DNA of 64,000 nt, taken from the NCBI GenBank assembly GCA_963786975.1, contig CAWBBE010000012.1, positions 124,001 through 188,000 of the forward strand. Reading direction: 5' to 3'. Of this stretch, positions 32,354 through 40,127 are shown piece after piece. Within the stretch, counting starts at the first letter, position 1. Every line of letters starts with the position of its first letter. Source of the DNA: Palsa-506 sp963786975. GTDB taxonomy: Bacteria > Actinomycetota > Actinomycetes > Streptosporangiales > Streptosporangiaceae. The notes beneath the pieces are model-generated. The model was not told where the DNA came from. It made no database searches and was given only the letters and a program-made list of their open reading frames with translations. The position numbers were made by a program, and so were the translations under genes.

Positions 32354-32464
32354 GCAACCTGGCGGCCCGAATTCAGCTACGGCGTGGGTGATGCGCGGCC
32401 TGCGGGCACTGGACTAGGCTCCGATGCGGACATGTCCGCACTGCACCCGTCGGGAGCTTCTACC

Positions 32465-33752
32465 GTGGCCTCTATCGAAGCCGTTTACGCCAGGCAGATC
32501 CTGGACTCGCGCGGCAACCCGACCGTTGAGGTCGAGGTCGTACTGGATGACGCCACGCTCAGCCGGGCAGCAGTGCCCAGCGGGGCGTCAACGGGCGCCC
32601 TGGAGGCGGTCGAGCTGCAGGGACGGCGAGTCCGATTACGGCGGCAAGAGCGTCATGAAGGCCGTCGCCGCCGTCATCGATGAGATCCAGCCGGAACTGC
32701 TCGGCTACGACGCTGACGACCAGCGGCTGGTGGACCAGGCCCTGATCGACCTGGACCGCACGCCGGACAAGTCGCGGCTCGGCGCGAACGCGATCGTCGG
32801 CGTCAGCATCGCGGTGGCCAAGGCGGCGGCGGCGTCCGCGCAGCTGCCGCTGTTCCGCTACCTGGGCGGCCCGAACGCCCATGTCCTCCCGGTCCCGCAG
32901 ATGAACATACTCAACGGCGGCGCGCACGCGGACAACAACGTCGACGTGCAGGAATTCATGATCCTGCCGGTCGGGGCGGGCACCTTCGCCGAGGCGCTGC
33001 GCTGGGGCGCGGAGACCTACCATTCGCTGAAGGCCGTGCTCCGCGAGCACGGCCTGTCCACAGGTGTCGGCGACGAGGGCGGTTTCGCTCCTGACCTTGA
33101 GCACAACCGCGCGGCGCTCGACCTGATCGTGGAGGCGATCGGGAAGGCGGGCTTCACGCCGGGGCGGGATGTCGCACTCGGCATCGACGCAGCCGCCTCC
33201 GAGTTCTACTCGGACGGCGCGTACCGGTTCGAGGGCGGCAGCAAGAACTCGGCGGAGATGACCGCGATCTACGGCGAATGGCTGGACCAGTATCCGCTGA
33301 TCTCGTTTGAGGACCCGCTGGCCGAGGACGACTGGGCGGGCTGGCATGAGCTGACCGCGACCCTGGGGGAGCGGGTGCAGGTGGTCGGCGACGACATCTT
33401 CGTCACCAACCCGAAGCTGCTGCAGCGCGGCATAGATGAGCAGGTGGCGAATTCGCTGCTGGTCAAGCTCAACCAGATCGGCACCGTGACCGAGACGCTG
33501 ACCGCGGTGGCGCTCGCGCACCACAACAAGTACAGCTGCGTGATCAGCCACCGTTCCGGCGAGACGGACGACACCACGATCTCCGACCTGGCGGTAGCCA
33601 CCAACTGCGGTCAGCTCAAGACCGGCGCGCCGGCCAGGTTCGAGCGGGTGGCCAAGTACAACCAGCTGCTCCGGATCGAGGAACTGCTCGGCGACGCCGC
33701 GGCCTACGCCGGGCCGGCTGCCTTCCCGCGCTCGGCGGCTGGCGGCACGTGA
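32465..33752 (+). CDS. eno: Enolase (one apparent +1 frameshift)
   Basis: GTG start at 32465: ASIEAVYARQILDSRGNPTVEVEV, then VPSGASTGALEAVEL. Near 32,620 one extra base shifts the frame. It continues with RDGESDYGGKSVMKAV, LGGPNAHVLPVPQMNILNGGAHADN, GDEGGFAPDLE, ISFEDPLAEDDWAGW, VGDDIFVTNPKLL, LVKLNQIGTVTET and SHRSGETDDTTISDLAVA. All substrate and Mg sites are present. 2-phosphoglycerate to phosphoenolpyruvate. The stop overlaps the next gene's GTG. Confidence 0.94.
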
Positions 33753-34159
33753 CAGCTCCTGGTCCGAGATCACCGGCGCCGGAACGGGCCAGGTTCACCA
33801 GCCGGGCCGCCGTGCTCGCCGTGGTGATCTGCGCCATCGCGCTGAGCCTGGCCTATCCGGTGCGCGAGTACATCGGCCAGCGGCGGCAGATCGACCAGCT
33901 GGAGGCCCAGCGGCAGACCATCGAGGTTCAGGTGCGCAAGCTTGAGGCGGTCCACCGCAAGCTGACCGGCCCGGCCTACATCGAGCAGCAGGCGCGGGAC
34001 CAGCTGCATATGTGCTTCCCGGCGCAGACCTGTTACGTGGTCCTTCCCGGCAGGCACTTGGCCGGCCGGGCCGCCCCGGTGCCGCGCAGGCCGGCCGTGC
34101 CGTGGTACGAACGCATCTGGCATTCGGTCCGCGCGGCTGATCAGGTGTCTGGCAAATGA
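33749..34159 (+). CDS. FtsB/DivIC-like septum formation initiator protein
   Basis: 136 residues from the GTG overlapping the eno stop. Short cytoplasmic N-terminus, one transmembrane helix (AAVLAVVICAIALSLAYPVREYI), then a coiled coil (QRRQIDQLEAQRQTIEVQVRKLEAVHRKL) and the conserved QARDQLHMCFPAQTCYVVLP segment. These are the features of actinobacterial FtsB/DivIC-type proteins encoded next to eno. Acts in the divisome at the membrane. Confidence 0.9.
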   Translation: MTAPGPRSPAPERARFTSRAAVLAVVICAIALSLAYPVREYIGQRRQIDQLEAQRQTIEVQVRKLEAVHRKLTGPAYIEQQARDQLHMCFPAQTCYVVLPGRHLAGRAAPVPRRPAVPWYERIWHSVRAADQVSGK

Positions 34160-34298
34160 CGTCCGCGCCGCAGCGGCGCAGGCCGGCGAGCCGCCAGGCC
34201 CCAGGCGGCGGGCCTGCCGCCTGGCCGCCGCGGCCGAAGCCGCGGATGGAGTAACTGCCGCGGCTGGAGTAGCGGCCGCGGCCCGGGCCGATGCCGCG

Positions 34299-34934
34299 GT
34301 GATCGCCGGTCAGCTGGGCCGCCGGCGGCGCGGCGTGTTCGCCGTCGCGCACCGATGCGCATGCGGGCTGCCCGACGTCATCCAGACGGCGCCCAGGCTG
34401 CCAGACGGCACCCCGTTCCCGACTCTTTACTACCTGACTTGCCCCCGGGCCGCCGCCGCCGTCAGCAGGCTGGAGGCCGCCGGGGTGATGCGCGAGATGA
34501 CCCGGCGACTGGCCGGGGACGCCGGACTGCTGCGGCAGCAGCAGGCCGCTCACGAGGACTACCTCCGCCGCCGGGATGACGCCGCGCTGGCCGCCGGAAG
34601 CGAGCCGCTGCCAGCGGGCACCCCCAGTGCCGGGGGAATGCCCGGCCGGGTGAAGTGCCTGCACGCGCTCGCCGCGCACGAGCTGGCCTGCCCCGGGGCG
34701 AATGCGCTGGGCGGCGAGGTGATCAGGGCGGCCGGGAACTGGTGGGCGGCCTGCGCGTCCCGCCGCAGCCAGCGCCGCAGCGAGCCGGAGCGACAGCGAA
34801 TCCGCCGCGGGGCCCGGTCATCCGGCGGGGCCCCCGGCGGGACCTGGCCAGGCGGCGGGGTCCCCGGCGGCGCCCGGACTGCCATCAGGCTCGCTGCTAC
34901 CCGGCTTCCCGGGCGACGGGCTCGCCGCAGGCCG
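34299..34934 (+). CDS. DUF501 protein, reading frame continuous with ppx
   Basis: DUF501 signature from the GTG at 34299: GQLGRRRRGVFAVAHRCACGLPDVIQTAPRLPDGTPFPTLYYLTCPRAAAAVSRLEAAGVM, and later GGMPGRVKCLHALAAHELACPGANALGGEVI. The family normally ends about 20 residues after the NWWAAC segment near 34,745, but no stop is present; the frame runs straight through a Gly/Pro/Arg-rich stretch into the Ppx/GppA domain. The true start may lie upstream: an ATG at 34156 overlaps the ftsB stop but is in another frame that stops at 34252. Function unknown. Confidence 0.82.
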
Positions 34935-36035
34935 ATGACGATTGACGGTGAAGCACGCGGCGGGCCCGCGCGCGGCGGGCCCGTGACCCGGCCGCCGGAC
35001 GGCGCGGTACGGGTAGCCGCGATCGACTGCGGCACGAACTCGCTCCGGCTGCTGATCGCCGACATCGACCCGGTTAAGGCAGTGCTGGCCGATCACGTCC
35101 GCCGGATGGAGATCGTCCGGCTCGGCCAGGGCGTCGACGCCAGCGGCTGCCTTTCGGCGGACGCGCTGGCCCGCACGTTCGGCGTGCTCGAGGAGTACGC
35201 GCGGATCCTCAGCGACGCGTCGCCCGGCGCCGTCCGGATGGTCGCGACCAGTGCCACCAGGGACGCGGCGAACTCCGCCGAGTTCGTTCGCGGGGTGATC
35301 CGGATTCTCGGCGTGCCGCCCGGGGTGCTGAGCGGTGACGAAGAGGCGTCCTTGTCCTATCTGGGGGCCACCGCCGAGCTGGCCCGGCTGGCCCCGGGCC
35401 GGCCAGCCGGAGAGCCGCTGGCTGGTGACCCGCTGGCTGGTGACCCGCTGGCGCCGCCCTACCTCGTGGTCGACATCGGCGGCGGATCCACCGAGTTCGT
35501 CCTCGGCGGCGCGGCAGCCGAGTCCGGGCCGGCCCCGGTGCTCGCCGCGCGGACGGCGCTCGCGGCCGTGTCGGTCGACATCGGCTGCGTCCGGATGACC
35601 GAGCGGCACCTGCGCGCTGACCCGCCGACCGACGCGGAGATCGCCGCGGCGACCGCGGACATCGACGCGGCAATCGCGGCAGCGGCGGCCCAGGTGCCGG
35701 CCAGGCGCGCGCGCACGCTGGTCGGCCTGGCCGGCTCGGTCACCACCGTGGCCGGAATCGCCCTCGGCCTGCCCGGCTACGATGCCAGCCGGATCCACCA
35801 CGCCAGGATTCCGGCCGCGACCGTGCACGCGGTGACCCGGATGCTGCTCAGCCAGACCCGGGCCGAGCGCGCCCAGATCGGCGTCATGCATCCTGGGCGG
35901 GTGGACGTGATCGGCGCGGGCGCGCTTGTACTGGACCGGATCCTGGCCCGGCTCGGCTTCGCCGAGGTCGTTGTCAGCGAGCACGACATCCTGGATGGCA
36001 TCGCCTGGTCCCTGGTGGGCACCCGTGCCGGCTGA
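34935..36035 (+). CDS. Exopolyphosphatase/guanosine pentaphosphatase family protein
   Basis: ASKHA-fold phosphatase. N-terminal VRVAAIDCGTNSLRLLIADID, EIVRLGQGVDASGCL, VRMVATSATRDAAN, then VLSGDEEASLSYLGA, the phosphate-2 motif LVVDIGGGSTEFVLGG, and LVGLAGSVTTVAGIALGLPGYD. About 366 residues from the ATG at 34935; that ATG has no good ribosome site, which supports read-through from DUF501 or translational coupling. Inside is a duplicated LAGDP unit (15-bp tandem repeat, 35418-35447). Hydrolyses polyphosphate and/or pppGpp. Confidence 0.9.
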   Translation: MTIDGEARGGPARGGPVTRPPDGAVRVAAIDCGTNSLRLLIADIDPVKAVLADHVRRMEIVRLGQGVDASGCLSADALARTFGVLEEYARILSDASPGAVRMVATSATRDAANSAEFVRGVIRILGVPPGVLSGDEEASLSYLGATAELARLAPGRPAGEPLAGDPLAGDPLAPPYLVVDIGGGSTEFVLGGAAAESGPAPVLAARTALAAVSVDIGCVRMTERHLRADPPTDAEIAAATADIDAAIAAAAAQVPARRARTLVGLAGSVTTVAGIALGLPGYDASRIHHARIPAATVHAVTRMLLSQTRAERAQIGVMHPGRVDVIGAGALVLDRILARLGFAEVVVSEHDILDGIAWSLVGTRAG

Positions 36036-36997
36036 GCCGGAGAACCGGGCCAGCCCGGTCCCGCCGGGAACGGGCTGGCCGGAGGACCCGGCGACGCAAT
36101 CTACGCCGGTCGCCGGGCACGCCGGCCGGGGTCCGCGCGCTGGCGGCGACCGCGGAAACGATTGACGAGCTGGCGGCCAGGCAGTCGGTCTGCCGTGCCT
36201 GCCCGCGCCTGGTTGGCTGGCGTGAGCAGGTAGCAGCGGAAAAACGCCGCTCGTTCGCGGGCGAGCGCTACTGGGGACGGCCGATTCCCGGCTGGGGCGC
36301 CAGCCAGCCAGCCGTGCTTATCATCGGCCTGGCGCCCGCCGCCCACGGCGGGAACCGGACCGGCCGGATCTTCACCGGCGACCGTAGCGGCGACGTCCTG
36401 TTCGCCTCGCTCTGGCGCTGCGGCCTGGCCGCCCAGCCGGCCAGCGTCGCCGCCGGGGACGGCCAGCGGCTGCTGGCGGCGCGGATGGCCGCCGCGGTTC
36501 GCTGTGCGCCGCCGGCGAACAAGCCCTCCATTGCCGAGCGAGACGCCTGCGCGCCCTGGCTGGCGGCCGAGCTGGCGCAGATCCGCGCCTCGGTCCGGGT
36601 GATCATCTGTCTCGGGCACTTCGCCTGGCAGGCGATCTGGCCGCAACTCGGCCAGGCGGGCTTCCGGCTGCCCAGGCCGCGGCCCGCGTTCGGGCACGGC
36701 ACCGAGGTCAGGCTCGCCGCCGCCGCCCCGGCCGATGGCCGGGACGGCCTGCCCGCAGCCGCCCGTGCGGGCCAGCATGACCGGCCTGCCGCCGCGCCGG
36801 CCGATGGCCGGGACGGCCTGCCCGCAGCCGCCGGTGCAGGCCAGTACGGCCCGTCCGCAGCCCCCGGCGGAGGGAGCGGCGACGTGTTACTCATCGGTTG
36901 CTACCACCCGAGCCAGCAGAACACCTTTACCGGCCGCGTGACGGAGGACATGCTGGATGCAGTGTTCCGGCGCGCCCGGCAGCAGGCTGGCCTGTAA
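36025..36997 (+). CDS. Family 5 uracil-DNA glycosylase UdgB (one apparent +1 frameshift)
   Basis: The GTG at 36025 overlaps the ppx stop. After a +1 change near 36,120 comes the iron-sulfur UDG fold: TIDELAARQSVCRACPRLVGWREQ (two cluster cysteines), ERYWGRPIPGWG, the catalytic GLAPAAHGGNRTGRIFTGDRSG, RCAPPANKPS (third cysteine), VIICLGHFAWQAIW, and HPSQQNTFTGRVTEDML. This matches UdgB rather than family 4. It excises uracil, hypoxanthine and related bases. An insertion of two tandem 23-residue units separates the GHFAWQ block from the HPSQQN block. Confidence 0.88.
36731..36868. repeat. 69-bp tandem duplication inside udgB
   Basis: Two adjacent copies (36731-36799 and 36800-36868), the first ~33 bp identical. 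They keep the frame and add a duplicated 23-residue unit (ADGRDGLPAAA) to a loop of the glycosylase. Confidence 0.85.
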
Positions 36998-37051
36998 CGT
37001 CCGCGCTGATTCCGACGATCTGCTTACGGAGCGTAGATGTTTGTAGTCTAA

Positions 37052-37070
37052 TGGTTACGCCATGTAACCA
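37052..37070. promoter_or_regulatory. Short palindrome upstream of the tRNA-like gene
   Basis: tggttac-gccat-gtaacca is a perfect 7-bp inverted repeat with a 5-nt spacer, within AT-rich sequence about 105 bp before the tRNA-like gene. It could be a protein-binding site; as a terminator it would be weak. Role unknown. Confidence 0.4.
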
Positions 37071-37175
37071 CGGTCCCGAGGAAAGGAAATAAATAGGTGA
37101 TACTGACCACAAAGACTGCCTATATTAATCCGCCGCCCGTGCGTTTATACGAACAGTTCGGGGTATCCTCATGAA

Positions 37176-37249
37176 GCCCCCGTAGCCCAAAGGAAGAGGC
37201 CGGCCCCCTAAAAGGGTCCCCAGTGTCGGTTCGACTCCGACCGGGGGTA
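37176..37249 (+). tRNA. tRNA-like gene, apparent anticodon UAA, isotype unresolved
   Basis: A cloverleaf can be drawn by hand. Acceptor stem gcccccg/cgggggt with discriminator A (37249); D arm with gcc/ggc and a GG in the loop; T arm gtcgg-ttcgact-ccgac with a canonical T loop. The anticodon stem is ggccc/gggtc with one G-U pair and loop cctaaaa, placing UAA at the anticodon. Oddities: position 33 is C instead of the near-universal U, the variable loop has six nucleotides, and there is no long variable arm as expected for tRNA-Leu(UAA). CCA is not encoded. It may be a divergent tRNA, a decayed one, or carry a sequence error. Confidence 0.68.
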
Positions 37250-37505
37250 CGTAGCACGTCAGGACTGGCATCCTGCCGCGATGCCAGTTGATCTTTCCTC
37301 GCGGATTTCCCATGCCTTGGTTGCGTGCACTTTCAGCCGGGCGCCGCATCTTGATCAATTTGGCCGGACTGAGGCGTTCGTCACAGATCAGCGGCGCCGT
37401 CACTCGCGGATCAGGATCATCGTCGCTTCGCAGAGCCGATCTTGGACTGGCCCCATTGGGGCGATCTTGTGACTAATGGACAATGGCTCGATGGCAGCTG
37501 TTAGA

Positions 37506-37539
37506 TAATCGTGAAGATGGTTAAGTAATCGTTAAGATG
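37506..37539. repeat. Direct repeat of taatcgt(g/t)aagatg, 20-bp spacing
   Basis: Two 14-bp copies (37506-37519 and 37526-37539) differ at one base; gttaag also occurs at 37520-37525. Two-turn spacing puts the copies on one helix face, as for tandem sites of a dimeric regulator. It lies about 160 bp beyond the 3' end of the downstream minus-strand PPOX gene, so no target gene is obvious. Confidence 0.5.
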
Positions 37540-37703
37540 CCTGGCTGACGGGGGGTTACGTTTCCAGCCGGGGCGATTAGGGCGGTGCCCGGCAAGCGCC
37601 CAGGACAGTTTCCTGCCCGGTTTCCGGCAGCGCGTCATCCGGTCAAGTGCCCGGGCCGCTCAGCCCGGCATCCACTCATTGCCGTGTCCGGGCAGGCGGC
37701 GGG

Positions 37704-38114
37704 TCAGCCGCTGATGTCAGGGCCTGCCCGCGTCAGCGTAATCCGCGCGATTACCCGGCGGTCGCGCACCATGGCCGCGCGGTAGTCATCCCAGTCCGGA
37801 TGCTCGCCCGCGACGCTCCGGTAGTAGCTGATCAGGATCTCCATGGCGCCGGGCAGCGGGACGATCTCCGCCGTGCCCTCCGCCTGGATCCACTCGCCGA
37901 AGAAGCCATCGTTCAGCACGCACAGCGATGCCCGCGGGTCACGCCTCAGGTTCCGCGTTTTGACCGCGGTCTCCCGGGTGCTGACCAGCACCCGGCCGTC
38001 GTCGTCCACCGTGGCCGTCACCGGGGACAGTTGTGGCCGTCCGTCCGCTCGCGACGTGGCGAGCACCGCCCGGTGATGGACGCGCAGGAACTCGCGAGCA
38101 GCGTCCAGATCCAC
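37704..38114 (-). CDS. PPOX-class F420-dependent oxidoreductase-like protein
   Basis: 136 residues forming the split-barrel flavin/F420-binding fold: AREFLRVHHRAVLATSRADGRPQLSPVTATVDDDGRVLVST, TAVKTRNLRRDPRASLCVL, WIQAEGTAEIV and a C-terminal VIARITLTRA. This pattern is typical of the F420-dependent branch of the pyridoxamine-phosphate-oxidase-like family in actinomycetes. The GTG at 38114 lies one base after the stop of the upstream DUF4287 gene, so the two form an operon. Substrate unknown. Confidence 0.88.
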   Translation of the reverse strand: MDLDAAREFLRVHHRAVLATSRADGRPQLSPVTATVDDDGRVLVSTRETAVKTRNLRRDPRASLCVLNDGFFGEWIQAEGTAEIVPLPGAMEILISYYRSVAGEHPDWDDYRAAMVRDRRVIARITLTRAGPDISG

Positions 38115-38115
38115 G

Positions 38116-38349
38116 TCAGGCGCTGCTGAGCCTGCTCTGGCGCTGCAGTGCGTACTCGTGCACGATGGCGCTCGCGTAGCCGTGCGTCAGGCCGTGCTCA
38201 TCCGCCAGCCAGTACGCACGTTCCTCGCAGCGCAAGAAGGACGGACCTGATTCGAGTCTTCTGAACCACTCACGGAGGTCTCGTCCGGTGACGATCGGGA
38301 TGCGCGCGATCAGGTTCCTGTGCATCTCCGGAGAGTGGGTCAGTGACAA
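38116..38349 (-). CDS. DUF4287 protein, TTG start
   Basis: 77 residues. Core: LIARIPIVTGRDLREWFRRLESGPSFLRCEERAYWLADEHGLTHGYASAIVHEYALQRQ, the DUF4287 pattern. A TTG at 38349 is chosen because an ideal ggagg stands 6 bp upstream; the internal ATG at 38325 has its purine run directly abutting. It is translationally close to the PPOX gene. Function unknown. Confidence 0.83.
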   Translation of the reverse strand: MSLTHSPEMHRNLIARIPIVTGRDLREWFRRLESGPSFLRCEERAYWLADEHGLTHGYASAIVHEYALQRQSRLSSA

Positions 38350-38657
38350 GTGGCACCTCCAGGGCCGATCTCCTCTTGCTGCCGACACTGCACCACGCTT
38401 GCGCGTCTGACAACCCCCAGCGGCCAGCTTTCCGGTTTGACCGCCAAGTTCCCTGCCGACGGCGGCCGAAAGCCCGTGCGGACGTGCCCGGAAGCGGTCC
38501 CAGGACGGCCCGGGCTGGTCATCCGGGCAGCGCGGAACCGGGCCGCCGGGCGGAGACTCGCGGCCTCCGCCGGGCGGCGCGGCCCGGCGGAGGCCGCTGC
38601 CTGGGAGCCCGGCGGGCAGCCTCCGCCAGGAGCGGGACGGCCCGGCCGGGCCGGGTG
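38350..38657. other. Intergenic region, no gene
   Basis: About 308 bp between the thiolase 3' end and the DUF4287 gene, both minus strand. It must contain the promoter of the DUF4287-PPOX operon. Overlapping frames are compositional. Confidence 0.4.
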
Positions 38658-39881
38658 CTAGGAGAGCCGCTCGAGGATCATCGCCATGCCCTGGCCGCCG
38701 CCGACGCACATGGTCTCCAGCCCGAAGGTCTTGTCGTGGAACTGCAGGCTGTTGATGATCGTCGAAGTGATCCGGGCACCGGTCATGCCGAACGGATGAC
38801 CGACCGCGATCGCGCCGCCGTTGACGTTCAGCTTGTCCACGTCGATGCCGAGCTCGGTGTAGGAGGGGATCACCTGGGCGGCGAAGGCCTCGTTGATCTC
38901 GACCAGGTCAATGTCCTCGATGCTCATCCCGGCCCGGGCGAGCGCCCGGCGGGATGCCTGCACCGGGCCCAGGCCCATGATCTCCGGCGACAGCCCGGTC
39001 ACGCCCGTGGAGACGATCCTGGCCAGCGGCGTGATCCCGAGTTCGGCTGCCTTCCGGTCGCTCATCACGACGACGGCCGCGGCGCCGTCGTTGAGCGGGC
39101 AGCAGTTGCCGGCCGTCACCGTGCCGTCCGGCCGGAAGACCGGCTTCAGCGCGGCGATCTTATCCAGCGTGGTGCCGGGCCGCGGGCCGTCGTCGGCTGC
39201 CACTACCGAACCGCCGGGCAGCGTCACCGGGGTGATGTCCCGCTGCCAGAACCCGTCGGCCAGCGCCTTCTCGGCCAGGTTCTGGGACCGCACGGCGAAC
39301 TCGTCCTGCGCGGCGCGGGTGATGCCGCGCAATTTGGCGACGTTCTCCGCGGTCTCGCCCATCGAAAGGTAGATGTCGGGGATCGCGCCGTGCTGCCGGG
39401 GGTCATGCCAGACGTCCCCGCCGCCGCCCTTGGCCGTCTCGGCCGTCCGCTCCCCGGCCGCGGCGAAGACCGGGTTCCTGGTGTCCGGCCAGCTGTCGCT
39501 GCTGCCCTTGGTGAACCGGCTCACGCATTCCACCCCGGCGGAGATGAACGCTTCGCCCTCGCCGGACTTGATCGCGTGAAAGGCCATCCGGGTGGTCTGC
39601 AGCGAGGAAGAGCAGTACCGGGTGACCGTCGTTCCCGGCAGGCTGTCGTAGCCGAGCAGCACCGCGACCACGCGGGCCATGTTGTAGCCCTGCTCGCCGC
39701 CGGGCAGGCCGCAGCCGAGCATCAGGTCATCGATGTCGGCCGGGTCGAGCTGCGGTACCTTGGCCAGCGCCGCACGGATCATCGCCACGGTCAGGTCATC
39801 CGGGCGGATGCTGCCCATCGAGCCCTTGAAGGCCCGGCCGATGGGCGAGCGGGCGGTGGCGACGATGACTGCCTCGGGCAT
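38658..39881 (-). CDS. Acetyl-CoA C-acyltransferase (thiolase)
   Basis: 407 residues from the ATG at 39881 with an aggga site. All thiolase catalytic elements are present: nucleophilic cysteine in TVTRYCSSSLQT (Cys90), NEAFAAQ, the histidine in GGAIAVGHPFGMTGAR, and the second cysteine in MCVGGGQGMAM. Internal FTKGSSDSWP and MGETAENVA blocks fit the acetyl-CoA acetyltransferase/FadA branch. Degradative or biosynthetic direction cannot be told. The frame is open far upstream but without similarity. Divergent from cbs. Confidence 0.93.
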   Translation of the reverse strand: MPEAVIVATARSPIGRAFKGSMGSIRPDDLTVAMIRAALAKVPQLDPADIDDLMLGCGLPGGEQGYNMARVVAVLLGYDSLPGTTVTRYCSSSLQTTRMAFHAIKSGEGEAFISAGVECVSRFTKGSSDSWPDTRNPVFAAAGERTAETAKGGGGDVWHDPRQHGAIPDIYLSMGETAENVAKLRGITRAAQDEFAVRSQNLAEKALADGFWQRDITPVTLPGGSVVAADDGPRPGTTLDKIAALKPVFRPDGTVTAGNCCPLNDGAAAVVVMSDRKAAELGITPLARIVSTGVTGLSPEIMGLGPVQASRRALARAGMSIEDIDLVEINEAFAAQVIPSYTELGIDVDKLNVNGGAIAVGHPFGMTGARITSTIINSLQFHDKTFGLETMCVGGGQGMAMILERLS

Positions 39882-40127
39882 CACAGCTCCCTGGGATCGG
39901 TGGTCTGACCGCAGAATACCTCGCACTCCTTGTGCAGATTGCGCATGCGCCAGGCGCTGCTGCCTACCTACCCACTCAGGGATATTCTCGTCAGCCGGCG
40001 GCGGGTTTGCCCGGGTGCGCCTCCGGTCCGGGCGCGGGCGTCCGGCGGCCGCGCGCAGGGCGAATCCAGGGCCGGCCAGGCGGCGCCGTGGGATACCGTC
40101 GACTGCACCGAGATCAAGGTGGTTCCG

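Larger units (their letters stand above)
36998..37703. other. AT-richer intergenic region with tRNA-like gene and repeats
   Basis: About 700 bp of noticeably lower GC. It contains a short palindrome (37052-37070), the tRNA-like gene (37176-37249) and a direct repeat (37506-37539), each listed separately. No protein gene is supported; a minus-strand frame across the tRNA is an antisense artefact. Confidence 0.6.

Noticed and set aside
37125..37403. Minus-strand frame with a PPVGVEPTLGTLLGG-type segment
   Set aside because: It is the antisense translation of the tRNA-like gene, a well-known annotation artefact; no ribosome site or family support.
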